A stretch of 50,716 bases of DNA. Origin: Bacteroides sp. Its GTDB lineage: Bacteria; Bacteroidota; Bacteroidia; Bacteroidales; UBA7960. Shown piece by piece: positions 13,217 through 21,366 of this stretch. The stretch lies in contig JAZBOS010000100.1 in NCBI GenBank assembly GCA_036351255.1, forward strand, positions 1-50,716, given 5' to 3'. The notes beneath the pieces are model-generated. The model was given only the letters and a program-made list of their open reading frames with translations. It searched no databases and was not told where the DNA came from. The first letter of the stretch is position 1; each line of letters starts with the position of its first letter. The position numbers and the translations under genes were made by a program.

Positions 13217-13275
13217 GTTAATACGGAGTTAATACGGAGTTTATTCGGTTTAAACCGAATAAACTCCGTATTAAC
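13217..13275. repeat. Palindromic intergenic repeat, copy 1 (extra 11-bp unit on left arm)
   Basis: A perfect 48-bp palindrome at 13228-13275, centred between 13251 and 13252 (CGGTTTAAACCG core), is preceded by one extra tandem copy of its terminal 11-bp unit GTTAATACGGA (13217-13227). The same palindrome occurs at 49489-49536. Flanks are also shared: ACTCATA just before and CTCTxTGG shortly after. No transposase or other gene is attached. Confidence 0.93.
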
Positions 13276-13371
13276 TCCCTCTGTGGCCCGAAAATATTGA
13301 TGTTTTGAAATAAAAAACGACCTTGACAGGCGTGTCGAAAAGCCTGTCATTCAAAGGAAAACAGGGAGCTA

Positions 13372-13402
13372 TTGCGAAGGGGAAGGAAAATCCTTACATT
13401 TG
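13372..13402 (+). promoter_or_regulatory. Bacteroidota-type promoter for the lipid cassette
   Basis: An exact -7 match TACATTTG (13395-13402; consensus TAnnTTTG) follows a -33-like ATTG (13371-13374) after 20 bp. Transcription would start near 13409, about 50 bases before the first phosphotransferase ATG. Confidence 0.6.
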
Positions 13403-13457
13403 TAATAGCTTTCAATTGTTCCCTGATATTTTGTTCATTTAACAGGAAGGAGGGGCG

Positions 13458-14039
13458 ATGAATAAGAAGGAAATCCTGACGATTCCCAATCTGCTGAGCT
13501 TTTACCGGCTCCTGATGTTCCCTGTCATTTTGTATTTCATCCTTTCGGGCCATGAAAAGTTTTTTGCCTTGTTCCTGGTGATTAACCTGGTGACCGATGT
13601 GGCCGACGGATTCATTGCCAAGAAGTTCAATATGGCCACCGAGTTTGGGGCAAAGCTCGACTCCATTGCCGACGACTTCACCTATTTCCTGGCTTTCCTG
13701 GGCCTGGTGGTTTTTAAGCTCGATGACTTCCTGCCCCACATTCACAGTTTCATTTTCTGGTTTGTTTTGATGGCATCCACATTGGTGTTTTCCCTGGTCA
13801 AGTTTGGCCGCCTTCCCAGTTTTCACCTCTATTCTTTTAAGATCGGAGGATATATTCAGGCCTTCTTTTTCATCATTCTTTTCACCTTTGGGTTCATCAC
13901 TCCCCTGTATTATTTTATGGTGACCTGGGGCATTCTGGCCGCCCTTGAGCACCTGAGCATTCAATTCATCCTCACAGAAATGCGCTCGAATGCGAAAGGG
14001 CTTTACTGGGTTATGAAAGAACAGAAACATGGAAGATGA
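13458..14039 (+). CDS. CDP-alcohol phosphatidyltransferase family protein (paralogue 1)
   Basis: A 193-residue integral membrane enzyme with about six hydrophobic helices. The family motif is complete: Asp47-x2-Asp50-Gly51-x2-Ala-Lys55-x8-Gly64-x3-Asp68-x3-Asp72, with Lys in place of the usual Arg after Ala. Such enzymes displace CMP from a CDP-alcohol (commonly CDP-diacylglycerol) with an alcohol acceptor to make a phospholipid. It is a clear paralogue of the gene at 16482: both begin with a xxPNxLSxxRLL segment, share HLYS and a G-Y-x-Q-x-FFFI segment, and end in KGLYWxM. The substrate cannot be read from the sequence. First gene after the promoter at 13395; the ATG follows a good ribosome-binding site (AGGAAGGAGGGG). 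Confidence 0.88.
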   Translation: MNKKEILTIPNLLSFYRLLMFPVILYFILSGHEKFFALFLVINLVTDVADGFIAKKFNMATEFGAKLDSIADDFTYFLAFLGLVVFKLDDFLPHIHSFIFWFVLMASTLVFSLVKFGRLPSFHLYSFKIGGYIQAFFFIILFTFGFITPLYYFMVTWGILAALEHLSIQFILTEMRSNAKGLYWVMKEQKHGR

Positions 14040-14209
14040 AGCGGATAGCCCTTATCTCCGGTTTGTAAACCCCCTTCTAAATCTATATATTCAAAAATAT
14101 TACCTACCTTTCGGCCAAATATCAGGAATCTTACCTGGGGAAGAGATTCAGGAGGCCTTGGTTTTGCTGTGAATATCTTCCACCTTTGGTTCCGGGGAAA
14201 AAGTCCATT

Positions 14210-15007
14210 ATGATATTTCACAGTCCGTTTGAGTATGCATATCTCTGGCTGCCGCTGGTAGGATTTATCATCGGATTCCTGGCGTCGCTGATCGGCGGAG
14301 GCGGAGGTTTCTTTTTCCCACCCATCCTGATCCTGTTGTTTGGGGTAGATGCCCAGGTGGCCGTTGCCACTTCGCTGGCGGCCACCCTTCCTATTTGCCT
14401 GGTAGGTTCTGTGGCACATTACCGTAAGGGTAATATTGATTTGCGGATGGGGGTGGTTTTCGGTTTGGCAGGCATCCTGGGAGCCCTTACAGGAGCTGGA
14501 TTTACCGGGCTGATGACCGCTGAGCAACTTAAGACCACTTTCGGAGCTTATTCTTTTCTCCTCGCCCTGAATATGCTTTTTAACAATTTCCGGGACCAGA
14601 AAAAAATCAAGAATGATCAAGTCATCCCTGAGAAATCACCCCTTAGAAAGACTTTTCTTGGGTCAGTGTACGGATATATCGGAGGGATGGTCACAGGGAC
14701 TTTCGGCACCAGTGGCACGGCCCCGGTACTTGCAGGCTTGTTTTCCCTGCGCATGCCCATAAAAATGGTGGTGGGGACTTCCTTAATGATTATATTTGTC
14801 AATACAGTTTCAGCCCTTGGGGCCCACTTTCTGGTAGGGGAAATCGATATGACCCTGGTCTATTTCCTCGCTTTTGGGGCAACCATCGGAGCTTTTTCAA
14901 GCCCCAGGCTGTTGGCAGGGATCAGGATCGGGCGGGCTGAAGGAAAAATCAAGCAATATTATGCCCTGGCCATGGCCTTGGTTGGCCTGATCATGATTGT
15001 AACCTGA
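14210..15007 (+). CDS. TauE/SafE family (DUF81) membrane transporter
   Basis: A 265-residue inner-membrane protein with about eight hydrophobic helices in two related halves. The first half carries GFLASLIGGGGGFFFPPIL and the second GMVTGTFGTSGTAPVLAG, the paired glycine-rich segments of the sulfite exporter TauE/SafE family. Members export sulfite, sulfoacetate or other organic anions. I use the ATG at 14210 because the eight extra residues from a TTG at 14186 add nothing family-like. It lies 170 bp after the first phosphotransferase and 41 bp before the CdsA-like gene on the same strand, so it may be co-transcribed with the lipid genes, but a link in function is not evident. Confidence 0.85.
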   Translation: MIFHSPFEYAYLWLPLVGFIIGFLASLIGGGGGFFFPPILILLFGVDAQVAVATSLAATLPICLVGSVAHYRKGNIDLRMGVVFGLAGILGALTGAGFTGLMTAEQLKTTFGAYSFLLALNMLFNNFRDQKKIKNDQVIPEKSPLRKTFLGSVYGYIGGMVTGTFGTSGTAPVLAGLFSLRMPIKMVVGTSLMIIFVNTVSALGAHFLVGEIDMTLVYFLAFGATIGAFSSPRLLAGIRIGRAEGKIKQYYALAMALVGLIMIVT

Positions 15008-15048
15008 TGATCTTTTTTTAAACCATTGATAATTTAAACGGTGGCTTA

Positions 15049-15768
15049 ATGATCAAAACCATTTACATCATCATCCTTTCCTATTTCGTGCTGGGAGCCC
15101 TGGGGTTCTACCTGATCAATCGCCGCAAAGAAGCCCGTGAAGCCAGAAAAAGTTATACCAAGCTGGCCACTTATTTTGTGATCATCAACCTGTTGTTTTT
15201 CAGCATCGTTCTAAAGCCTTTCTTTTTTGATATCCTGGCCATTCTGATCATTGGCATGGGATTCATCGAAATCACCCGGCTATTCTGGAAATCAGGTTTT
15301 TCGCATAAGGCTTTTTTTGTCCTGTCCTTTTTAATCCTGGCCATTTTTTCTGCCGGCTTTCTGCGTTTTAGTAAGCTTGATCCCGGCCTGATCCTGTTCA
15401 CTTTCCTGGTGCTTTCAATATTTGACAGTTTCAGCCAGATCTCGGGACAACTTTTTGGCCGGCGAAAAATTTTCCCAAAGATCAGTCCCAACAAAACCCT
15501 GGGAGGTCTGATCGGGGGAACCCTGATCGCCCTGCTCAGCACCCTGCTGATCAGGGGGCTGGTTGGCACACCCGCCCTGAAGGCCTTTCAACTGGCTTTG
15601 GGAATCATCTTGTTTGCTTTTATCGGTGATTTTTTAACCTCTTATTTCAAGCGGAAATACCAGGTGAAGGATTACAGTAGCCTCATTCCCGGACACGGGG
15701 GTTTTCTTGACCGTTTTGACAGTCTGATCGCAGGCGGTGCTTGGATCGCGCTGGCTGTTCTCATTTAA
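15049..15768 (+). CDS. CdsA-like phosphatidate cytidylyltransferase (CTP transferase)
   Basis: A 239-residue, multi-helix membrane enzyme of the CDP-diacylglycerol synthase family, which condenses CTP with phosphatidate (or a related lipid phosphate). The C-terminal signature is intact: KRKYQVKD (201-208), then PGHGGFLDRFD (214-224). An upstream FDSFSQISGQLFGRR and PKISPNKTLGG also match the family. It is not necessarily the housekeeping CdsA; its length is on the short side and it lies between a TauE-like gene and a lipid kinase homologue, which suggests a dedicated activation step for the phosphotransferases around it. Confidence 0.88.
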   Translation: MIKTIYIIILSYFVLGALGFYLINRRKEAREARKSYTKLATYFVIINLLFFSIVLKPFFFDILAILIIGMGFIEITRLFWKSGFSHKAFFVLSFLILAIFSAGFLRFSKLDPGLILFTFLVLSIFDSFSQISGQLFGRRKIFPKISPNKTLGGLIGGTLIALLSTLLIRGLVGTPALKAFQLALGIILFAFIGDFLTSYFKRKYQVKDYSSLIPGHGGFLDRFDSLIAGGAWIALAVLI

Positions 15769-15788
15769 GAACCTAAAACACCGCGGAA

Positions 15789-16463
15789 ATGAAAAACCAG
15801 ATCGTACTAACCATCCTGTTTTCAATTGGCATCACGTTGTTGCTGATTTTCAATGAGCTGACCTACAGGCGATTGGGCATCAAGGGAGAGATCACCCGCA
15901 AGTTTGCTCATTTCACGGCAACCTTGTCGACCATTACATTCCCTTATCTCTTTGACGACCATTGGTATGTGCTTTTTATGGCTGTGGGGTTCTTTATCAT
16001 CCTGTTCATCAGCCGGCACGGCACCCAGTTAAAATCCATCCATGATATTGACCGCAAATCAGTGGGAAGTTATATGTTGCCAGTGGCTATATACATTACT
16101 TTCCTGATCTCCATCAAGCTGGACAACCAGTTTCTTTTCATACTGCCGATGCTGATCCTGGCCATCTGCGACCCCATCGCAGGGATCCTGGGTTTGAACC
16201 TTCAGCAGTATAACAGCAAAATCCAATTGTTTGGCAGAAAGCTGAAGAAGACCTGGCTGGGATCGGGTTCTTTCTTCGTTTCCAGTTTCATCATCAGTAT
16301 CATTGCCTTGTATTTCAACAGGATGGTTTTCGATGTAAAAACCTTTTGGTTCGCCCTGGGCATTGCCCTGGTAAGTACCCTGACCGAGTTGTTCAGCTGG
16401 AGGGGTTTGGATAACCTGCTGATCCCTATTAGTGTCCTTATAATGCTGATTCTATTTCTTTAA
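15789..16463 (+). CDS. DGK1/VTE5/SEC59-type lipid or polyprenol kinase homologue
   Basis: A 224-residue membrane protein with about seven hydrophobic helices. The N-terminal EITRKFAHF and the later CDPIAGILG, LFGRKLKKTWLGS and TELFSWRGLDNLLIP segments fit the CTP-dependent kinase family that includes yeast diacylglycerol kinase Dgk1, plant phytol kinase VTE5 and dolichol kinase. It starts 20 bp after the CdsA-like gene and ends 18 bp before the second phosphotransferase, so a lipid-alcohol kinase is placed directly beside the enzyme that would use its product. The choice between diacylglycerol, a polyprenol and another lipid alcohol cannot be made from the sequence. Confidence 0.82.
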   Translation: MKNQIVLTILFSIGITLLLIFNELTYRRLGIKGEITRKFAHFTATLSTITFPYLFDDHWYVLFMAVGFFIILFISRHGTQLKSIHDIDRKSVGSYMLPVAIYITFLISIKLDNQFLFILPMLILAICDPIAGILGLNLQQYNSKIQLFGRKLKKTWLGSGSFFVSSFIISIIALYFNRMVFDVKTFWFALGIALVSTLTELFSWRGLDNLLIPISVLIMLILFL

Positions 16464-16481
16464 TTCAAAAATTCTTACATT

Positions 16482-17069
16482 ATGAAAATAATGGTCCGAG
16501 AAGAAAACATTCTGAATGTACCCAACGCCCTAAGCCTGTTGCGCTTGCTTAGTTTCCCCGTGCTTCTGGTCCTTGGTTTCCTGGGTAAGGAATGGTGGTT
16601 TGCCATCCTGATCAGTGCCAGCCTGATCACCGATATTCTGGACGGGAATATTGCCCGCTATTTTAAGCTGCAGACCCGTTTTGGGGCAGCCCTCGACAAC
16701 CTGGCGGATATTGGAATTTATATCATGGCCCTTTTTGGAATTGTCAAGTTTAAATGGGCTGAGATTCAACCTCACGCCTGGTTGCTGTACCTTTTCTTTG
16801 CCGTACTGATAATGAGTTACATCATTGCCTTTTACCGTTTTAAAAAGATTCCGGGGCTTCACCTCTATTCCGCAGTAACCTCTGGTTATCTGCAGGGGTT
16901 TTTCTTCATTGTCCTTTTTATTTATGAATTTATCCCGTGGTTATATTACCTCGCTGTGGGTTTGGGCGTATTGGCCTATATAGAAAAGATCCTGGTGCTG
17001 CTCAGGCTCGACGACATTAAGTCGGGTGTAAAAGGCCTGTACTGGTTAATGAGGAAGGAAAAAGAATAG
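16482..17069 (+). CDS. CDP-alcohol phosphatidyltransferase family protein (paralogue 2)
   Basis: A 195-residue membrane enzyme with a fully canonical catalytic motif: Asp51-x2-Asp54-Gly55-x2-Ala-Arg59-x8-Gly68-x3-Asp72-x3-Asp76. It is homologous to the gene at 13458 over its whole length, including the unusual C-terminal KGLYWLM segment. Having two diverged copies in one operon suggests two acceptor alcohols or two sequential steps. It starts 18 bp after the lipid kinase homologue and ends 3 bp before the dehydrogenase ATG, so tight co-translation is likely. Confidence 0.9.
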   Translation: MKIMVREENILNVPNALSLLRLLSFPVLLVLGFLGKEWWFAILISASLITDILDGNIARYFKLQTRFGAALDNLADIGIYIMALFGIVKFKWAEIQPHAWLLYLFFAVLIMSYIIAFYRFKKIPGLHLYSAVTSGYLQGFFFIVLFIYEFIPWLYYLAVGLGVLAYIEKILVLLRLDDIKSGVKGLYWLMRKEKE

Positions 17070-17072
17070 CAT

Positions 17073-18002
17073 ATGGCCCTTGTGATCGTCAGTGAAACCC
17101 TGAACCTGCAGCCCTGGATAGTGGCCCTAAAAAAGGCTGACCCGGAGGTGGAGGTCATCACCCTGCAAGCGTTAAAAGATCCGGGGAAGGTTGCTTTTGC
17201 CCTGGCCTGGAATCACCGGCCTGGCATTTTCAGGGAATTCCCCAAGCTAAAGACGATCTCATCGATGGGAGCAGGTGTGGATCACCTGATGAGGGACCCT
17301 GACATCCCGCAGCACATCCGGATCGTGCGCATCATTGACCCCTTGCTTTCGCAGGATATGTATGAGTTTGTTTTGGCCTTGATTCTCAGCCGGATGAAGA
17401 ATCTGCGCCTTTTTCAAGAGCAGCAAAAGCAAAAGCTGTGGAAGAAAAAACGCTACCTGCGCCTGGACCAGGTGCGGATAGGTATCATGGGCACGGGCAT
17501 CATCGGGCATCACGTGGCCTCCGGATTGTTAAGGGTCGGTTTCCAAGTCTTTGGCTGGAGCCGAAGCGAGGGGCAACCCACTGCCTATCAGAAATTTTTT
17601 GGAGAAGTACAATTGAAGGATTTCCTGGGTCAGACCGATATCCTGGTTTGTCTGCTGCCCCTCACCCCGGAAACCAAGGGAATACTGAACCGGAAACACT
17701 TGTCTATGCTGCCCGAAGGGGCTTGGGTAATCAATGTGGGACGCGGGGCACACGTGGTCGATGAAGAACTGATGGAGGTGATTGATTCGGGTCACCTGGA
17801 TGGTGCCAGCCTGGATGTATTCAACGAGGAGCCCCTGTCGTCTCTGCATCCTTTCTGGAGCCATCCCAAAATTCATATCAGCCCTCATAATGCCAGCCTG
17901 ACCGATCCGGATTCTGTAGCTCCCCAGATCCTTGAGAACTATTACCGTACCCTGCGCGGAGAACCCCTGCTAAACATGGTGAACCGGGAAGCGGGATACT
18001 GA
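17073..18002 (+). CDS. D-2-hydroxyacid dehydrogenase, GhrA-like (glyoxylate/hydroxypyruvate reductase)
   Basis: A 309-residue cytoplasmic NAD(P)H-dependent reductase. It has the nucleotide-binding GIMGTGIIG (137-145), followed by WSRS, which favours NADPH because Asp is absent at the adenosine-ribose site. The catalytic triad is present: Arg224 (NVGRGAHVV), Glu252/253 (NEEP) and His272 (SPHNASLTDP). The spacing and the HPFWSHPKIHISPH segment resemble GhrA of Escherichia coli, which reduces glyoxylate and hydroxypyruvate. The start lies 3 bp after the second phosphotransferase, and an aldolase that should yield glyoxylate follows 86 bp later. The exact substrate is inferred. Confidence 0.88.
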   Translation: MALVIVSETLNLQPWIVALKKADPEVEVITLQALKDPGKVAFALAWNHRPGIFREFPKLKTISSMGAGVDHLMRDPDIPQHIRIVRIIDPLLSQDMYEFVLALILSRMKNLRLFQEQQKQKLWKKKRYLRLDQVRIGIMGTGIIGHHVASGLLRVGFQVFGWSRSEGQPTAYQKFFGEVQLKDFLGQTDILVCLLPLTPETKGILNRKHLSMLPEGAWVINVGRGAHVVDEELMEVIDSGHLDGASLDVFNEEPLSSLHPFWSHPKIHISPHNASLTDPDSVAPQILENYYRTLRGEPLLNMVNREAGY

Positions 18003-18088
18003 GAAAGCGTTTTTCTGATTCAATATTTATATCCCTGACCTGGGAATCTGCTTTTCAACTATATTCGCAAGCAAAAAACAGCCTTATT

Positions 18089-18970
18089 ATGATCGATCTT
18101 CACGGCATCTTCCCTCCCCTGACAACACCCTTTGACAAATCAGAGAATCTGCGTCCCGACAAGCTACGTCAAAACATTCAAAAACTCAGCCGATATGATT
18201 TATCAGGTTTTCTTGTTTTGGGCTCCAATGGCGAGCTGGTGATGCTTGAGCATAAGGAAAAGCTGGAGGTCATTTATGCGGCGCGGGAAGTCATAGCGCC
18301 CGATAAGCTGATGCTGGCAGGGACAGGATGCGAATCGACCCGTGATACGATTCAACTGACTCGTGAAGCCGGGAAGGCAGGCGCTGATGCTGTGCTGGTG
18401 CTCAATCCCTCCTATTACAAAGGGCAGATGGACCTGGAGGCGCTTGTGAGCCATTATGCTGCCGTGGCCGAGGCTTCCACCATCCCCGTAATCATTTACA
18501 ACATGCCCTCGAACAGCGGGCTGGATATGACGGCCGAAACCATCCTGGCCATTGCTGCACATCCCAACATCATCGGGCTGAAAGACTCCGGGGGGAACCT
18601 GGAAAAAATGGAACAGATCATCCATGGCGCAAAGCCCGGCTTCCAGGTGCTGGCCGGTTCGGCGGGTTTCCTTTTGCCCGCCCTGAAGCTGGGCGCCGTG
18701 GGAGGCATTGCCGCCCTGGCCAATATTGCCCCGGCACAATGCATCGAGATTTACCAATTGTTCGGGGAAGGAAAGATGGAGGAAGCACAGGCTTTTCAGG
18801 AAAAGATCATTGCCCTCAACCTGGCGGTAACCCGTCAGTGGGGAGTCCCTGCGCTTAAAGAAGCCATGGACCACCTCGGTTTATATGGAGGAGCCTCCCG
18901 TAAACCCTTGCTGCCCCTGAAAAAGGAGCGCAGGGAACAATTGCTGCAACTGATGGAAGAGGTCTTATAA
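18089..18970 (+). CDS. DapA-superfamily aldolase resembling 4-hydroxy-2-oxoglutarate aldolase (HOGA1)
   Basis: A 293-residue TIM-barrel class I aldolase. The Schiff-base lysine is Lys165 (GLKDSGG) and the assisting tyrosine Tyr137 (IIYNMP). The substrate loop is GSNGE (45-49), where dihydrodipicolinate synthases have GTTGE; this and other runs (FPPLTTPF, LAGTGCEST, FQVLAGSAGFL, NLAVTRQWGVPALK) closely resemble mammalian HOGA1 as I remember it. HOGA1 splits 4-hydroxy-2-oxoglutarate to pyruvate and glyoxylate, and the gene just upstream is a GhrA-like glyoxylate reductase. It is therefore probably not the lysine-pathway enzyme. A weak -7-like TATATTCG lies at 18060-18067, so it may have its own promoter. 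Confidence 0.85.
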   Translation: MIDLHGIFPPLTTPFDKSENLRPDKLRQNIQKLSRYDLSGFLVLGSNGELVMLEHKEKLEVIYAAREVIAPDKLMLAGTGCESTRDTIQLTREAGKAGADAVLVLNPSYYKGQMDLEALVSHYAAVAEASTIPVIIYNMPSNSGLDMTAETILAIAAHPNIIGLKDSGGNLEKMEQIIHGAKPGFQVLAGSAGFLLPALKLGAVGGIAALANIAPAQCIEIYQLFGEGKMEEAQAFQEKIIALNLAVTRQWGVPALKEAMDHLGLYGGASRKPLLPLKKERREQLLQLMEEVL

Positions 18971-19037
18971 GCCGGGCGCTGATCAAGCAGGTGAACCTTC
19001 CCTTTTTTCGAATGTTTATCTTTCAGAAACCTGAAAA

Positions 19038-19265
19038 ATGTCAAGCATGAGAAAGCTGATCTCCTTGTTATTGTTCCTGCAGGCAATGGTAACTATTGGC
19101 CAGACTCCCACCCATATCCCAACTGACAATGAGCCGGTTGGCTTTTTTGAGACCCCCGGCAACATTGTTCTTTTCATCGTGATCCCCATTGCCGTGGTAA
19201 TCCTGTATTACCTCTGGCGGAAAAGGCTTCGCAGGGAAGCGGAAGAGCAAGAAAAAGAAAAGTAG
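19038..19265 (+). CDS. Small membrane protein with signal peptide and one membrane helix
   Basis: A 75-residue protein that I do not recognise. It has a hydrophobic N-terminal signal (about 5-22, ending TIGQ), a short Pro/Thr-rich segment, one strong membrane helix (about 42-59, with NIVLFIVIPIAVVILYY) and a charged cytosolic tail of Lys, Arg and Glu. The start may instead be the ATG at 19047 (MRKLIS). It converges on the TonB receptor gene with 4 bp between stops. Coding character is supported by the clean signal-helix-charged tail layout; no function can be given. Confidence 0.65.
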   Translation: MSSMRKLISLLLFLQAMVTIGQTPTHIPTDNEPVGFFETPGNIVLFIVIPIAVVILYYLWRKRLRREAEEQEKEK

Positions 19266-19269
19266 TTCC

Positions 19270-21366
19270 TTAATGCCTCTGAAATCCCAAACGCAGCCCC
19301 CATGCATAATGGACAGGGAGCCCGGGATAGTAAAAACGCGGAAGGTTATTCCCAAAGGAAGGAGCATTGACCAGGATCATGGAGGCATAATGCTGATTGG
19401 TAAGATTGTTTACAGAAGCATACAGATCCAGTTTCCAATTCCCGACATCTTGCTGATAACCAAGGGTTAAGTCAAGCAAATGATAGGCCTCACTATAACG
19501 GGTGTTCAGGTCATTCATTGGCATTCGCCCCGACAGGCTGAAAGCTGCCCTTGCATAAAGCCCGCCCATGAAATGAAAGGAAAGTCCGGAATTCAGAAAA
19601 TGGCGGGGTACCCCGGGAATTTGCTTCCCGGAATAATCCACACCCTCATCCACAAAGTCACGGAAGCGGAACTCATTAAAGCTATAAGCCATTCGCCAGG
19701 AAATTTCACGAAGATCCAACCATTTGCCTTTCAGGGTTTCTGACCGAAACAATTTCCCATTGAATTCAACTTCAATCCCTTGGTGCACGGAGCTTCCTGC
19801 ATTTCTACCGACCCATGCATCGGGTCCTACCCTTTCGGCCACCAGCAAATCACTGACCATCATGCGATAAAAACTCAGATCATAAAACAACTGGTGATCC
19901 AGAATGCTTCCTCTGAATCCCGATTCCAGGTTCCAGCTTTTCTCAGGCAGGATGTCGAGGTTCACAAAACCATCGGGGGTGAGGGTTTCGGCGATAGAGG
20001 GAGGAGAAAATCCATGGCTAAGGGTAACAAAGGCTGCATGGTACTTGTTGTAGCGAAAGTTGGCGCTCAAGCGGGGGCTTAAAATAATGCCGTAACGATA
20101 AATGGCTGATCGATCTGCCCCCTCTGCCTGCCGGAGGTCCTGGTAATTCACCCGGTTGGTATTTGCGTTCAATCCGGCCGAGAGATTCAAACGACCATAA
20201 TCCAGATCGGCCTGAGCAAAGAAATTAAAGAACCGAATGGATTCGCGATGGCTGCTGATGATCTGTCCCTGACCTTGATCAAGTCCTTGGTTTTCATAGG
20301 TTCTGTAACGGAAGTCTTCAAAAAACAGCTCAGCCCCTCCGCTGATTTTCCAATACATCAATCCCTTTGCGGGAGACCAGGAAGCCTGGATGCGGGTGCC
20401 AGCGCTTATGCGGTCTTCATAAAGAAAGTCCCAGGGGCGCCGTTCCATTTCATTATTCAGGGTGGAAAACAGGCTAAGGTCAAGTTGCCAATCGGTAGTG
20501 AAAGCGTGAGTACCCGAAATTCCGGCAAGCCATTTCCGGGAATCTTCAAAGCCTTTTGCATTTCCCCAACTGGCGGCGGCCGCCCGGGGATCATTCATAA
20601 AAGTCAGACTGTCAACAGAACTAGGGATATAACCCTTCATTCCAGAATAATACAGCAGGGCGGTTGCCTTTGTTTTCTGATCCATGATATACTGACCAAT
20701 TCCGGTAAGGGCGTCCCGGCGGTATTCGCTGTTCTGGCGGTAACCATCCATGGAGGTCCGGCTGTAAACCAGGCTGCCGGAAATGTCTTCGCGTGAACCG
20801 TCAAGCAGGAGGCTGTTCCTGAGCAGTCCATAAGAGCCCACCTGGGTGGTACTGGTTATTCCTGATGGGCGAAGGGAAGGCTGGCGTGAGACTATATTGA
20901 TGGTCCCTCCCAATCCCGCTCCGTAAACACTAGTGGCTGGTCCCTTAATGATCTCCAGGCGCTCAATGATCGAAGGATCAATATGCTCAACAATAGAGGT
21001 TCCTGAACCATTTGTAAGGGGAATGTTATTGAAATAAGCCCTGATCTTGCCTGTGGAGTATGGCTCACGGGCGCCGATGCCCCGGATGGTAATCCGGCTG
21101 GTGCTCAGGGTTCCTGAATGGGTAAATACCCCGCTGGCCTGCTGAAGGAGGGGTATCACTGTGACCGGATTTTCAGATTCGATTTGGGCCTGAGAGATGA
21201 GGGTCAGGGAGCCAGGGATTGACAATAACCTTCGTGTGGCATTAAAGGCTGTTACCACAACTTCCTTCAAGGTATCCCCTTCAATAGCGGGAGGCATGTT
21301 ATCCTGTCCCCGTATTGACAGAGAAAAAATGATCAGGGAAAAAACAAGAATTCCTTTCTTACACAT
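19270..21366 (-). CDS. TonB-dependent outer-membrane receptor
   Basis: A 698-residue outer-membrane receptor for energised uptake of a large ligand. After a signal peptide (about 1-20, ending SIRGQ) comes a TonB box-like EVVVTAFN, then the plug (about 40-165; ITIRGIGAREPYS, ERLEIIKGPATSVYGAG, GGTINIVS) and a 22-strand-type barrel closing with VNNLTNQHYAS and a final LGFQRH. It lacks the N-terminal carboxypeptidase-like domain and SusD partner of polysaccharide loci, so it looks more like an iron-chelate or cofactor receptor of the FecA/FepA kind; the ligand is unknown. It is divergent from the TetR gene across a 124-bp gap (to the chosen TetR start), which allows shared control. Confidence 0.93.
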   Translation of the reverse strand: MCKKGILVFSLIIFSLSIRGQDNMPPAIEGDTLKEVVVTAFNATRRLLSIPGSLTLISQAQIESENPVTVIPLLQQASGVFTHSGTLSTSRITIRGIGAREPYSTGKIRAYFNNIPLTNGSGTSIVEHIDPSIIERLEIIKGPATSVYGAGLGGTINIVSRQPSLRPSGITSTTQVGSYGLLRNSLLLDGSREDISGSLVYSRTSMDGYRQNSEYRRDALTGIGQYIMDQKTKATALLYYSGMKGYIPSSVDSLTFMNDPRAAAASWGNAKGFEDSRKWLAGISGTHAFTTDWQLDLSLFSTLNNEMERRPWDFLYEDRISAGTRIQASWSPAKGLMYWKISGGAELFFEDFRYRTYENQGLDQGQGQIISSHRESIRFFNFFAQADLDYGRLNLSAGLNANTNRVNYQDLRQAEGADRSAIYRYGIILSPRLSANFRYNKYHAAFVTLSHGFSPPSIAETLTPDGFVNLDILPEKSWNLESGFRGSILDHQLFYDLSFYRMMVSDLLVAERVGPDAWVGRNAGSSVHQGIEVEFNGKLFRSETLKGKWLDLREISWRMAYSFNEFRFRDFVDEGVDYSGKQIPGVPRHFLNSGLSFHFMGGLYARAAFSLSGRMPMNDLNTRYSEAYHLLDLTLGYQQDVGNWKLDLYASVNNLTNQHYASMILVNAPSFGNNLPRFYYPGLPVHYAWGLRLGFQRH

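Larger units (their letters stand above)
13136..13457. other. Intergenic region, 322 bp, with palindromic repeat, hairpin and promoter
   Basis: It holds, in order, the palindromic repeat (13217-13275), an 8-bp stem hairpin TGACAGGC/GCCTGTCA at 13324-13349 with no T tract, and the promoter-like pair at 13372-13402. I see no coding sequence. Confidence 0.65.

Noticed and set aside
13217..13275. Palindromic repeat as a rho-independent terminator
   Set aside because: The arms are AT-rich, no T tract follows, and the identical 48-bp sequence appears elsewhere with the same flanks.
18089..18970. Calling the aldolase dapA
   Set aside because: The substrate loop is GSNGE and the chain resembles HOGA1 more than dihydrodipicolinate synthase; no lysine-pathway gene is nearby.
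19270..21366. Calling the TonB receptor a SusC protein
   Set aside because: It is short (698 residues), lacks the N-terminal carboxypeptidase-like domain and has no SusD neighbour.
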